Of a DNA stretch of 64,000 nt, positions 42,022-53,928 are shown in pieces. The DNA comes from Lepas anatifera. Its lineage: Eukaryota; Arthropoda; Thecostraca; Lepadidae. Positions within the stretch are counted from its first letter, which is position 1. Every line of letters starts with the position of its first letter. The position numbers were made by a program, and so were the translations under genes. The notes under the pieces are model-generated. The model was not told where the DNA came from. It ran no database searches and saw only the letters and a program-made list of their open reading frames with translations. Location of the stretch: contig JAOTON010002217.1 in assembly GCA_034440635.1 (NCBI GenBank), positions 62,001-126,000 on the forward strand, read 5' to 3'.

Positions 42022-42802
42022 TAACTCTTATGCCATTAGAGCTATTGAGGTCTGGTAAAGTACATTTGATAGGAAATTGCCAATACTTTTCCGCTATGTG
42101 AAACGTAAAGACCTCCCGTCAGTGGTTTGACCTCCAGAGGTCACCTCGTGACCTAAGATGACCTGAGGTCACAAAAGGTCAGAACGTGACCTTGTTGTAT
42201 ATCAAACGAAAGCCAGTGACAAGACATACACGATGGTGTTTGATTGAGCGCTCCAGCTTATATAGATCAAAAGTGATTGTCAAAACACTGTTTTTGACCC
42301 CTGGTGACCTTGGATGACCTTGGAGAGGTCAAAGGGCAAATATGGCCCCTGGAATCCGTGAAAGCGTGTCAAAGAACGCGTTTCTGACGAATTTGAGCAT
42401 TTAAAATCATTTTTGTGACTTTTAGATCAGAAGGCAGCTTTTCCCCATTCTTTGTCAATAGGAGATGTCACCTCGTGACATCACCTCAGGTCACGAAATA
42501 AAAAAAATCCCGGATATACTTCTTGTAGATCCTGGAGGGGTCATGAAGTGTAGGAAGTTTCAAATCGATCGACTTCGAAATGTAGCTCTTACAAAGCTCT
42601 AAAGTTGAAGTGAGGTGACCTTGGTTGACCTCGCCTGGTCACCTGACCTTGGGTGATTAGGGGTAAAAAATTTCAGGGATGGTGCGTAAATGATGCAGTA
42701 AAAGGCAGAGCATTCAACTGCGGTGCCGCGCCTGGTCGTTTTTCTGCTATCCCGGAAAAACCTTAGGGGGCCATCGATGGCCCCCGGTGGGGCGAGGGTT
42801 AA
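42022..42802 (-). mobile_element. TTAA MITE B, truncated copy
   Basis: Matches 5734-6766 in reverse orientation from AACTCTTATGCC onward and ends with the CCATCGATGGCCCCC palindrome and GGGTTAA at 42799-42802. The missing end coincides with the outer duplication border. Confidence 0.78.
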
Positions 42803-43717
42803 ACGAGAAGGCCTTTGTGGCTAGCAGGAGCCACTCTGACCACTGGCATTGTGGTCACTGGTCCACAGCACCCATTCTGACTATCAGGACTCTACAAAGG
42901 CTATTGAACTAGCAGGACCGACTGTTCTCCACAAGACTCTCAATCGTCATCAGGGACCTCTGGTGAGCTGGAGATCCTACAGAGACATAGCCAAAGAGAG
43001 GATGTTGGGGCGGCAGCCCCCTGGAGGACGCACTGCCCAGCTGCACTATTCTCTGTATCCCGTCTTGGAACTTCATGTTAGATAGGGCACTCTCAAGCTC
43101 TCTCTAGTTCTCCATTCTGTGATAGGTGGGGATCTTTTGACCATCAGAAATCTCTGAAAGAGGGCCCTCGTCGACAGCAGGACCCGCTCTGGTTAGCTGA
43201 GTCCTCTTAAACCGACAAAGCCACCATGGTCAGCAGGGTACTTTGGGCACCAGGGCCCACTGCGACTTGCGGGGTCAGCGATAGCAAGCAGCGCTATAGC
43301 TGACCCTAAGCAGCTGTGCATGGCTGTCTGAACAGCTGGGCCCTCTTTAAATAGGAATCCATGTGACAAGCAGGGACGTTTTTAGACTGCAGGACCCACT
43401 ATAACTATCAAGACCCTCGTTAACAGTGGAGCCTTTGAACCAGTGGGATTCACTGTTCTCCGTATGGCTCTATATCGTCAGAAGGGCCTCTCTAGTCAGC
43501 TGGGCCTTCTATAAACGATGCCGAGGGGCCCGTTTGGCCCTCTAAATCCACCGAGGACCTGTGTAGCTTGTAGACTTATTTAAAACAGCAGACAATTTGT
43601 GATCCGCAAGATGTTGTGTGGTTATTATGCCTCTATAACGAATCCAGCCTAAAGCCAGCACGGTCCATTGTAACCCAAAGAGCTTTCCACAACCAGCAGA
43701 ATCAGCTGGTGCCTCCT
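42803..43717. repeat. degenerate minisatellite-like region
   Basis: Irregular recurrence of AGCAGGACCCACT-, GACCANCAG- and GGGCCCTCT-like words every ~25-35 bp. Too decayed to give a firm unit. No gene seen. Confidence 0.45.
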
Positions 43718-44937
43718 TTGAACCCCTCGCCCCAGTGGGGGTGTTTGAACACCCCTTCGGGTTTTTCCGGTGGCACGTATAAATGGCGGCGCGAAGCGCT
43801 GCCATACTTGACACAGCTTATTCTTGATCAATTCCGCAACGTTCCCCAAAATTTTAAGGTTGGGTCATCTCATATCAGTTCGCCAGTATAGGTCAGTTGA
43901 CCTCACCTCTAAAAATGCTTAAGGTGGCATAGGGAAGAAAAGGGTGAATATATCCAATCGAAACATATTCACAGTAACCCATCGAGGTTTGCAAAATATA
44001 TTCCGGGAATTTTCATATAGATGACATAGGGTCAGGCACGGATCATGACCTCGCCACCTAACATGCATGGAAAAAACAGAAATTGGCCGACAATTTGTTC
44101 TGTTTTTTATCTGCGTCCGTGCTGGTCCGTTCGCGTTCCCCCCTCCGCACTCACTGCTCCTTAACCCCGGTGCCATCCTCTACATATCAGTTCTCTCCTT
44201 TGGTTGTAGCGTGCATATCTTTATGTATGAATGTATGTATGAATACATGTTATGGATCTAAATTGCTCTATTTCTGTAGATAACGCTTGGAATACCTTCG
44301 TATTCTCCAAATCATTGTATCCTAGGCCCTTTTATTGGTTGATGTTGCAAGTTTGGATCTGTGATCTATGAGAGGTCATCTGGGGCTACTTAAGCAGGGT
44401 TTCAGACTTGGGTCAATAACTGTGCAGGACATTAGGATAAAACTAATATTTTGATACCATTACGCTGGATTGTTATTTTGAAGGAAATGATATGCATATT
44501 GACTATTGTATAACAGCGATTGACAGGTAACCAAAACAGTTGCGAAAACAGCGATTGACATCCCCTGTTTTGGTTAAAATGTGAATATTGACTATGCTAG
44601 GTTAGATGGCGACCTTGAGCTGACCATAGGTCGGGTCATTTTTATGTTTTGATTTAGTATGGTTGTATTATACATCATTCGAATGGCGGTAACGAGGTGC
44701 ATAATCGAAATGGTGCTTAAAAATGATTATAACTGAACTCTATCAAACACCAGAACCCAGAAACTCTTCCCTAACATGCCACCTTCTTGACCTGTGGGGA
44801 CTTCAATATTGACCTGACCCAAAAAAGTGGCCAATGTAGTTTCGTCATGGATTTTTATGGGCCATCCACCTGCGATCGCTTTTTTCGCTATCCTGCTTAG
44901 GATCCATGTTCGAAGGGGGGGTTTGAAACCGGGATGC
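43718..44937 (+). mobile_element. TTAA-type MITE, family D, copy D2
   Basis: Starts GAACCCCTCGCCCCAGTGG with a GTGTTTGAACACCCC palindrome, then GGCGGCGCGAAGCGCTGCC and the family body with AGGTCA-type sites, and ends CGAAGGGGGGGTTTGAAAC. It serves as the reference copy for the D0/D1 nesting. The borders have drifted from TTAA. Confidence 0.65.
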
Positions 44938-44965
44938 GGAGCCGCGAAAATTTTTGACGGCTCCG

Positions 44966-45105
44966 GCTCCGGCTCCGGTCAGGGGTTAGGATTTCGGCTC
45001 CGGCTCCGGGTTCAAGTGGCCTAACGGCTCCGGCTCCGGCTCCGGCTCCGGGCAAAATAGTCGGCTCCGACCGGCTCCGGCTCCGGCTCCGGCTCCGGCT
45101 TCGGC
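44966..45105. repeat. GGCTCC microsatellite
   Basis: Hexanucleotide GGCTCC repeated with interruptions over about 140 bp. A plus-strand frame through it gives Gly-Ser repeats, which I treat as an artefact. Confidence 0.85.
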
Positions 45106-46379
45106 AATGTACCTATATCCAAAATGTGGTCGACACGTTCTCAAGGGCGTGGAAGTCGTTGGGGTTTAGGGCGCCTCAGCGACTAGGCTATGTCGCAAGG
45201 GCGTGGAAGTCCATCAGATACCAAGTGATTATGTATTTGTACGAATGAAAAATGGCGACTGGATGAACGAACGCTCTTGACCAGATTCCAAAGGCCATTG
45301 AACCTCAAAACTGGACCAACCTATAATGCAGTGTATTCGTATGGCAAACTGCACTGCGCTGTTATGGCAGACAGAAATATGGGTCAGACATGCCCGCAAA
45401 CCCACGTAAAAAAATTAAAGATACAACGATCAAGTAAAGCTTGGACGGCCCGCAAAGAAAAATTTCGGTGAGCTAACAGTGTTCAATATCGAAAAACACA
45501 TCAGATAGGCTGATGGCATGTTTTTTTTAGAAAAATCGAAACCAACCACCCTACTGCCCAGGGCCCAGCAGCTGGTTCGCTCACTACACTACTCAATCGC
45601 GGTTGGAGCGGAGCAGCAACATTGCCTCCAATATGTCTGCTCTAGATCTGGACCTGTGATCAGTAAGCAGTAGCTTCATCGCGGAGAACAACCTTTCCAC
45701 GGGCACCTAAGTAACTGGTAGCGCGGCCATTACCCCGGCCATCACAGTGTTGTATTTGGAGGCATGTTATATCACACAGGCTCCGTGGCCTAATTGTTGT
45801 ATATCTCTGCTGTTCAGTAAACCATGTAGAATGAACCGTGCACTGTGAGCGACGCCGCTAAATAGCCGGTTTTAATTACTGCCGACAATGCTGCATACAA
45901 TCGTTTGGTCGGGTAACCTTTGAGGTTGCTCGAGGTCAAAGCATTCCTTACAGGAACTAAGTGGAAACCTAAATTTTGTGGCATAATAGCTGACAGAGGC
46001 GAGCCGTATAAAAAATTTCAGCACCATTGAAATGCTCTTGTCGAGCCCGATCGGATTATCTATCTGATTATCTTGTCTGATCAAATTTCAAAATAAACCT
46101 GCTTTGACCTAGAGCCGAGCCTAGGTCTGTGTGGTAAAAATGATATTAATCAAACTGCAGTGGCATGTCAGACACGACAACGTAAAAATAAAACCTCCAT
46201 CGCAATTCTCTACAATTCTGAATTCTCTCAAGTTATCAAAATTTATCAATTGCCTCATGCATTCTAATGGAAAGATCGTGTCCTTGACCTTGTCCCAGGG
46301 TATCGATATAAAAATCCTGCTACGAAAAATCATCTTGCTCGGTGACCTTGCTATGTGATGTGAATCTAAGCACGATAGG
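45106..46379. other. mostly unassigned, one transposase remnant
   Basis: Apart from the hAT remnant at 45587-45735, only short frames without recognisable domains. Confidence 0.4.
45587..45735 (-). pseudogene. hAT transposase C-terminal dimerisation remnant
   Basis: The minus-strand translation reads a VPVERLFSAMK core followed by LTDHRSRSRADILEAMLLLR, the conserved hAT dimerisation segment (ERxFS followed by the L-R-R/N region). A stop lies just before VPVERLFS. No catalytic part is recognised upstream, so it is a relic of an autonomous hAT element. Confidence 0.65.
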
Positions 46380-46612
46380 TTACATTTGATCTTACTGATG
46401 CACCTCCAAAGCTTTTTCGAGGTTAGGTGTCTTGACCTGGGTTGATGGTCTGACCTGGTATGACCCAGACCTAAAATTTTTCCAGAAGCTGCAAGAATGT
46501 CTAGTTAGAGGTAGACGAAGTACGGTGGCACTGCGCGGAAGTGCTTTTTTTACTACCTGCGGAAATCTGAGGAGGCCGGTTGTCCACTTCTTCGTGTGGG
46601 CGTGTGTTATTT
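46380..46612 (-). repeat. fragment of a TTAA-type element (family E)
   Basis: Shares AGAATGTCTAGTTAGAGG and GTACGGTGGC with 33480-33650 and carries AGGTCA-type sites. Only one border (GTGGGCGTGTGTTA) is present. Confidence 0.55.
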
Positions 46613-47219
46613 CTCATAAATTCAGACACTTGCACGATAAAAATTTCGTAAGGACAATGAAATATGATTGCAAGCAGCCGATTACAAAAGCAATCGCTTT
46701 GTTTGCAGCGTTAAACATAAGGCTGTACTACCGCAGTGGTCAAAATTCGTCTACATACCTACCTCAAGTGCTAAAAATTTGGAATTTATGTCAAGAACCC
46801 TTTTTGTTAATTTCATCTAAATATATTTTATGAGGAAAATTTTTTGAGGTTTCTTAAAGGTCAATTTCAACTGCGAAAAGTTCAAGCTAGGTCAAAACAG
46901 AAAAGGTGAAACTAATTAAAAGTACAATTTTTTTAACATTTTGAAATTTTCTTTTTTCAAAATAATTCATAATTCAAGACGAGTTCAATGTTACACAAAA
47001 CTTGTTAATCAGGCAATGCGTTTTTGAGTTATGAAGCATCAAAGATGAGTCTACAAGGTGACCTCCCGAAAATGCCTCGGGCTACAACTCGGTCATCGTT
47101 GATCGGAGGGAGCTAAGATTTTCACAGGCATGTTCCTAGCCCAAAACTACCCCGGCGACAAAGTTTCAGATTTTTCCTAGACATGGTGGTGTCAAATTGA
47201 AATATTTTTGGTTGTTTTG
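46613..47219. other. no recognisable feature
   Basis: AT-rich sequence without recognisable repeat or gene. Confidence 0.45.
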
Positions 47220-48288
47220 TCCTGGAATGCCCCTTTCCCCAAAATTTCAAGGCTGGGTCATCTTAGATCAAGTCATCAGTGCAGGTCAAATAAGCTCACA
47301 TAAAAAAAACGTTTAAAGTGGCATAGGGGGCGCGGTAGTGGAGTGGTCAGCGTAGCTGTCTGCCACGCAGCCGACCCGGGTTCAAGGCCCGGCGGCTTCC
47401 CTGAACAAGGAGCAAGCTGGCTCCCGAGAACTCTTCCAACAGGGAAAGAGTTGGCGACGCCATATGCCCCTGGCAGTTGGTGCGTCGATAAGCCCCAATA
47501 ATTATTATTATTAAAGTGGCATAAATAAGAAATGGGCTTATCTATCGGATTGAAACTTATACCACATAATGAGCCCACCTAGTGCTACAAATTGTTTTCG
47601 TATTTTTTCATATCGATGACCTAAGGCTAAGTAGAGACCATGACCTCTCCATTGGAAATTCATAAAAAAACAAAATTGGCTGTATTTGTTTAGATAGGGC
47701 TGAGAACGCCTTCATATTCTCCAAATCGTAGTGTCCTGGGCCCCTTTCCAGCTTCATGTTGCAATTTTTGACCTGTGACCTCTGAGAGATTATCTGGGGT
47801 TACCTAAACAGTTTTCAGACTTATGTTAATAGCTTTGCATGAAATGATGGTACATCTTTTGTTTCAATATAATTGCGTTTAGATTGCTATTGCAAGTCGA
47901 TTGATATGCATATTGACCATGCCAGGTTAAAAAGTGACCTTGACTTGAACTGAGGTCAGACCATTCTTGTATTTTGACCTAGTATGTTCATATTATTCAT
48001 CATTCGATTCGCTATGACGAGAGGAAGCAAATGGTGCCTAAAATTATTCTAACTCAGCTCTGTCAGATGCTAGAGCCCAAAAACTCCTCTCAAAATGTCA
48101 CATTCTTTGGCCTGTCATAACCTCAATATTGACCTGAGCCAAAACGTGACTGATGTAGTTTCTTCATGAATTTTTATGAGGTATCAACCAGCCTTCGCCT
48201 TTTTCACTATCCCACACAGGGGCCGAGTTCGAAGACCCCTCCAGGGCGAAGGTGGCTCGGAGGTCCACTGGGGCGCGGGCTAAAACAA
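47220..48288 (+). mobile_element. TTAA-type MITE, family D, copy D3 with nested SINE
   Basis: Family D body from CCCCAAAATTTCAAGG to the end GGTGGCTCGGAGGTCCACTGG, GCGCGGGCTAAAA. The GC-rich start is missing. A SINE interrupts it at 47326-47510. Confidence 0.65.
47326..47510 (+). repeat. SINE type A with 13-bp target duplication
   Basis: tRNA-like head (GTAGTGGAGTGGTCAGCG, GGGTTCAAGGCCC), GAACAAGGAGCAAGCTGGCT, the shared tail and ATT repeats. TTAAAGTGGCATA at 47313-47325 and 47511-47523 flanks it. The best-preserved SINE A in the window, 185 bp. Confidence 0.92.
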
Positions 48289-48711
48289 TCCCACTATGTT
48301 GCTGGTATCAGCTAGAGCCATGGCTCAGTGACAGAGTCACATAAATTTGAAAGATCACAGTGATATACTTTTAAAATCGATGGCTAGATGTTAGCATTTC
48401 TGATTCTCGTTTAAAGTCATGTCATTGTGTTTAGCGAGATTTCGGTATAAAGCGACGTGGGAAAAGTTTCACGTTTCAGCAGCCATGAAATTGACGTGGC
48501 ATGATAAAATAAGGAAGTAACCAAGATATTCGTGTTCTATTCAATTCCTAAACGTGTCATATCCATTCTATATCATTTTAAAAATTCACTTTCAAAGATT
48601 TCATCCTGTTTTTAGGCCCGCTGCGTCGCTGTGCAATGCTCCAAACTTGACCATGACACCAGTTACCTACTAAATACGTCTCGCAAAAATACTGTCGTTT
48701 TTATAGACACG
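48289..48711. other. no recognisable gene; target of Penelope copy 2
   Basis: Non-coding. The segment near 48680-48720 with TTTTTATAGACACGCCTCA is related in inverted orientation to 58905-58990, so part of it is an unclassified repeat. Confidence 0.45.
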
Positions 48712-49095
48712 CCTCATTTATTGTAGACACGCCTCATAAGCCTAACAACCCACTTCGACCCATCGTATCGGCCTGTGGGGATCCATTGGACAAGTTGTCA
48801 TGGGTCCTCGAGCGTATCATCACACAGCTATTAGTATTTGTCCCGGCTCATCTTACAAACACCTACGACTATTTGGACAGAATCAAGGTAAAATTTCCAT
48901 ACAACTTCCCAGCCGGTACAATAGCCTTCACTATGGATGTCAATAATCTCTATGGTAACATACCCACAGCAGAGGCCATCAGCTCGACCATTGAAATGAT
49001 ACGTACTCACACCAATAAAATCAACTTATTTGGCCTTACTATTCCTGACTTAGAATCACTTTTAAAGCATTGTCTTAACAACAATTACGTCAGAT

Positions 49096-50241
49096 TTGGG
49101 GGAAATATTCAAACAAACTAAGGGCATAGCAATGGGCAGCCGTATAGCACCCCCATTGGCAATCCTTTTTATGAACACCATTGAATCCCTGATCCTATCA
49201 GCCAGTGAATTGCAACCTATCATTTACTTAAGATATATAGATGACATCTTTGGAATATGGACACATGGCTCAGAGACCCTAACGAAATATTTCACTTTCA
49301 TCAATGATTTTCACCCGGCTCTCAAGTTCAGCATATATAGGTCAGACCACTCTCAACATCAACAGATTCCATTTCTAGACACCCTCCTGACCGTACATCC
49401 CTCTGGAAAGTACACCACAGAACTCTATATAAAACCCATGACCGCACCGATAATTCTACATTTCACTTCCGCTCATCCTATGCAAACTAAAAGATCAGTT
49501 ATACACGCACAGTCACTTAGAGCCATCCGGCTGGGATCAGACCTACCTGCAAAAAACCGTGGCCTAGAAAAAATCATGGAACTATTTATGTCGAACGGAT
49601 ACCCGGCCAAACTCATCAAAAACATACAAAACTCTGCCAAATATAAACCATGCCAACCACGTCCCAAGAACAAGAACAGGAACACAACTTACATCTCTCT
49701 CCCATACATTGATGAGCAGCTCACGCACAAGATCACCACCGCAGCCAAATCCACAGACCTAGACATTACGATAGCCTGGAAGAGTGGTGAAACACTCTCA
49801 AACATCCTCATAAGATCATCACTAAACCCACCACCATGCCCTAAAGGACACAGGAAATCATGCAGCACATGCGACGCCGGGTTACAGGGGAGGTGCCACA
49901 TCAAAAATACAGTATACCTTATCACATGCCTACTTTGCAACATGTTTTATATAGGGGAAACAACTCGCCAAATCCGTACCCGCTTCATGGAACATTTAGG
50001 ACACGCTAGGAGAAAAGAAAAGGGTAAGTATCTAGGAGACCACACCATATCACATCACCCCACTACACGCATCACAGACAAGGACTTCGCCATAAAAATT
50101 ATTCATGTTTGTAAAGACTCGGCAGAATGCAAAATTAAAGAATCAATAGAAATCCGAAACCGCAGACCACAAATAAATAAGCAATTCTCCTCGTGGCGCC
50201 TCCTACAACCAGTACCATACACATACACTTATACCACTTAA
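49096..50241 (+). CDS. Penelope RT C-terminal half and GIY-YIG endonuclease
   Basis: 381 residues: KQTKGIAMGSRIAPPLA, YLRYIDDIFGIW (catalytic YIDD), IPFLDTLLTVHPSG, the CPKGHRKSCSTC Cys motif and the GIY-YIG core FYIGETTRQIRTRF. Unlike the copy at 12599 it keeps the C-terminal part after DKDF, with an ESIEIRNRRPQINKQ segment that should supply the catalytic Glu region. The RT fingers are in another frame upstream. Confidence 0.85.
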   Translation: MGEIFKQTKGIAMGSRIAPPLAILFMNTIESLILSASELQPIIYLRYIDDIFGIWTHGSETLTKYFTFINDFHPALKFSIYRSDHSQHQQIPFLDTLLTVHPSGKYTTELYIKPMTAPIILHFTSAHPMQTKRSVIHAQSLRAIRLGSDLPAKNRGLEKIMELFMSNGYPAKLIKNIQNSAKYKPCQPRPKNKNRNTTYISLPYIDEQLTHKITTAAKSTDLDITIAWKSGETLSNILIRSSLNPPPCPKGHRKSCSTCDAGLQGRCHIKNTVYLITCLLCNMFYIGETTRQIRTRFMEHLGHARRKEKGKYLGDHTISHHPTTRITDKDFAIKIIHVCKDSAECKIKESIEIRNRRPQINKQFSSWRLLQPVPYTYTYTT

Positions 50242-50531
50242 GACCGAACCACCACGCATAAACACTCGCCATACCACCACACATCCATCGCTGAAAATTG
50301 TTTTTACTCACTGTTACATCCATAGTTTTGTTGCATACTGTGCTTTTATGTGTGTTTAGTTTCTGTATCCTGTAGTTTTTAAATGTCTCTTTTTGTAGGT
50401 AACTCATCACACTGTATCCTTCGCGAGATGTTAAACATTGTTTTCACGTGTACCTGCTTGCTGTTCGCCCTAAATTCAAATTGAATTTAAAAATCATTGC
50501 TATCAATGACTTTCAAATTCAAAACTTGCTC

Positions 50532-50559
50532 CTGAAGAAGACACGCCGTCGAAATATCA
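50532..50559 (+). ncRNA. hammerhead ribozyme-like core, Penelope copy 2
   Basis: CTGAAGA, GAC/GTC stem and GAAATATC, identical to the cores in the first Penelope copy. Conservation in a copy whose coding part has decayed is expected only if the insertion is recent or the core is functional. Confidence 0.5.
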
Positions 50560-51009
50560 ATATACTATTTGGCATTTTCAATTTCATTATACTATGAGCG
50601 ATTGCCGGTTAATTTTTTATAACATTAGCCTCATTTATTGCGCTTTATTGAGTACGTATGCGGCAAGAATATTCACATGCGATACAGATCCAAAAGACTG
50701 CCACCCCAATAAGCATTGGTGATTTCCCCTTCACAACACATCAAAGCTGCCGACGCCACCGCCAACCTAGATTCTCAGTCTATACCTCGAGTGCTCAATA
50801 CGGTGCAAACATCTGACCTTCAACTATTAGTAGTTTTGTTGTTCAGTGTCTTCTTGATGAAATTTGAATGCGCGTTTTGGAGCATCTTCACGCCTGCAAC
50901 AGTTTTCTTTCGGGCTGGTCATCCCTGGTTAGAATATTGTTGTACTCTGTAATGGTGCCACAGCACCTCTCGACCAGGCCAGAAGACCACCAGAAGTTGG
51001 TCAATTTGA

Positions 51010-51200
51010 CTTTCTACACAGACTCCGGAGTTCCCTTGTAATGCTGGTCCTCGCCCGGCAGTTCGGAATCCCTCGCCAGCCACGTGTGGTTGACTCTGAA
51101 GATAGCGAAAAGTATGAAGAAGTTGGGGCCGCACAGGTCAGCCACTTCGGTCTTTGAGGTGAGCTCCATGAAGCTAGGTTTCTCGAAGGCTTAGTGCTCA
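51010..51200 (-). pseudogene. unrecognised coding-like segment, left arm of palindrome 2
   Basis: The minus strand gives FMELTSKTEVADLCGPNFF, then LFAIFRVNHTWLARDSEL. The right arm at 55350-55470 (plus strand) gives the related ELISKTKLTDMCVSNSFML, LFTIFRVDHKWLARDFEL. Similarity kept at amino-acid level in both arms suggests a former protein. Family not recognised. Confidence 0.4.
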
Positions 51201-52547
51201 GGGCAGGATTCGGGCAGGCATGGTTGGTACACTGCCGAGCAGACCTGCTCCCTCTCCCACAAACCACCTGAGCACTAGCCTGGTCCGGATTTAGGTTTTT
51301 TTCTTCAGAAAGTAACGGATCGTTGTTCATTAGATGCATTTTTTGGTGCTGATTGCGATGCGCTCATCAAAAATGCAATTTTCGAAAAACTTTTGGTGGC
51401 CCACTCGAGTTGAAGGTTTTGCATTTTGCCCAATTTTCCACTTTTTGGCTCACCATCAACCCATATTACCAACGAGGTGGAAAAAATTGCACTGGGTTGG
51501 TAGTTTGGTTCATTGGTGTTCCATTCGCTTTGTTTTTGTTGTTATAACTTGCACACATAACGGCTATTTTTTGCTTATCATATCCTCTTTTAGTTGAGCT
51601 TGCACTGGCTCTCCATAGATGGCGCTAGCGGCGTGACATGGTAAGTGAATACTGATTTCCCTCGGGGACCGGGAATGTGAACAGCAACGTGAAAGGTGAG
51701 AAACAATTGCGAATTGGATTGTATAAACGCACTTAAAGAGCTGTTTTCAAGCAGCACTGAAGTTGTTAACACTGTTTCTCAGGTATTTTAAGCATGCCAT
51801 GTCCAAATATGCTGCTGCTGCTGAAGTCCCGACCATAACCCTTTACCAATAGACGCAAGAACCGTGGGGGCTGTGGTGGTGGCTGTTGCACCCAACTTTC
51901 AGAGTGTGGCAGCAGCTCTAACCCCGCCCCCCAGTTTGAGCCGATTTTGGAACTTCTCTATTAACATTTAAGTGATATGCCTAATCACCCCTGGCCATAC
52001 CAACGCGGAAGCCCCTTCCTCCGACTAAAATAGTCTCTCCACCTATGCCGTCACCGACTGAATGCTTCTGTATTTGCGCCAAAAGACTCTGCAGCAACCC
52101 TACTTTGACTGAAGTGCGAGGGTATCAGTTTTGAGGCTAGCGACCTCTAGCCCAGTCTCCTCTGACATATTTAGAGGTCGTTGTGGCCCAGAGAAGAATT
52201 ATATGTTTTACGTATACGGATAGAATTGACAATTTTTAACGTTGCGGTCCAGCAGAAAAAAATCGACTGGTTTGGCATTGTGCGAACATTTTTTTACAAA
52301 CATGGCATTGTTCACCAGGTTTTAAGGACTGAAGGAAATATGTTGTATGAAATCACAAAATAAGCTTTCCAACGTTTCCGCACCTTGCACTAGCTGCATT
52401 GGATAATAATCTATAATCATATGATAATCAATAATCATCGACATAATTTAAGTGTTTACGTTATCTTTTCCTTTCAGTTCTCTGATCGAAATTGAAAATG
52501 GAGGGACGGTTATATCTGCAAGAAATAAAGGAGTCTTACCGTGAGTT

Positions 52548-52820
52548 TTGTATATCATAGGGCGGCTCCTTATGACAAGAATTGAACTCATGGAGGAGCG
52601 GAGCAAAGATGAGTGTCATATTCCTATGGAAGAATGGAAGAACAGGGTAACAGCAGGGGTTATGGATGTGTGTGCCAGCGTATCACTCCATACACGTGTA
52701 AATCAGGCCATACTGAAGGAACTAAGAGGGCTTTGGAAAGAAAGAGTACAAAAAGAAGTATGCAAACAAGTTTGGCAAGCGAGCTACTATACCAACTGCT
52801 GCGATGGATTCGCTGTTTGA
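52548..52820 (+). pseudogene. possible TFIIA-large-subunit-like segment
   Basis: The plus strand contains EWKNRVTAGVMDVCASV, then VNQAILKELRGLWKERV. The spacing of VI/MDV, a variable loop, QxxLxELxxLW and a basic end resembles the N-terminal helices of TFIIA alpha/beta. The mirrored arm (about 53870-53990, minus) keeps NRVTAEIMDVCASV and QAVLKELRGL. No TFIIA C-terminal beta-barrel part is seen. Recognition is tentative; it may be part of an unknown transposon protein. Confidence 0.35.
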
Positions 52821-53541
52821 TACCAGCAGCCGAGAACTTGAGCCTGGACTAGCAGAAGACAGTGTTTCTTGCCGACCATCCAAGTGTCAGACGTCTTCAG
52901 ACAGACAGCCTCGGTCAGGAAACCACAGCGCGATGGCAGAGGAGAGCCCAGCGAGCGGGTCGAGCAGTCATGAGAGGAGCAGCCGTCACCTCCCCGAGTC
53001 AACAGGCGACGGCCGAGACAGCAAACACGCCTGTGGAAACTGGTGTTTCATTAATGCTATCATCTGCTAAGCTATAATGACTCGGTAATCCCGATCAAAG
53101 GGATATTATCTGTGTATGAGCAATGCTATTTTCAAAACCAGTCTGCTCAACAATTCTAACAAAACACCCACAAGCTATATGTATATATATTTTTTTCAAA
53201 ACACGGTCCAAGTCGTTCACAGTCAATAGCTCATAAACCATTAGACATGGTACGCATTGCTTGTCGTTCTCCTATCCTTCCTTACGGTTCCATAACTCAT
53301 AAAACATAAAAATGGTTGGCATTACTTGTCGTTCTTCTACGGTCTATCCTTCCTTATGGTTTGTGAGATATGGACTGTGAACGACTTGGACAATGTTTAA
53401 AAAAATATATAAATATATAGCTTGTGGGTGTTCTGATCGGATTTATGAGCTGACTGGTTTCTGAAAATAACATTGTTCATACACAGATAATATCCCTTTG
53501 ATCAGGATTACCAAGTCATTATAGCTTAGCAGATGATAGCG

Positions 53542-53928
53542 CTACCTGAAACACCAGTTTCCACAGGCGTGTTTGCTGTCTCGGCTGTCGCCTGTTGACT
53601 CGGGGAGGTGACGGCTGCTCCTCTTATGACTGCTCGACCCGCTCGCTGAACTCTCCTCTGCCATCGCTCTGTGGTTTCCTGATCGAGGCTGCCTGTCTGA
53701 ATACGTCTGGCACTTGGCTGGTCGGCCAGATACACTGTCTTCTACTAGTTCAGGCTCACGTTCTCGGCTGCTGATATCAATCAGCGAATCCATCGCAGCA
53801 GTTGATGTAGCAGCTCGCTTGCCAAACCTGTTTACATGCTTCTTTTTGTCTCTCATCCTTTCTAAAGCCCTCTTAGTTCCTTCAGCACGGCCTGTTTTGC
53901 ACGTGTAGGCAGTGATACGCTTGCACAT
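53542..53928 (-). pseudogene. mirror coding-like segment, right arm of palindrome 2
   Basis: A 128-codon frame rich in Ser and Arg, the counterpart of 52804-53070. Its N-terminal third is out of frame relative to the TFIIA-like reading. Function not recognised. Confidence 0.35.

Larger units (their letters stand above)
48736..50624 (+). mobile_element. Penelope-like element, 5'-truncated copy
   Basis: Starts in the RT domain at CATAAGCCTAACAACCC and ends with the pseudo-LTR finishing TTTTTTATAACATT. GCCTCATTTATTG occurs before (about 48711) and after (about 50629), a likely 13-bp target duplication; about 10 extra bases lie between the first copy and the element. Frames: 48786-49121 and 49096-50241 with one shift at the FGGEIF position. 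Confidence 0.85.

Noticed and set aside
44827..45024. Gly-Ser-rich frame over GGCTCC repeats
   Set aside because: Microsatellite artefact.
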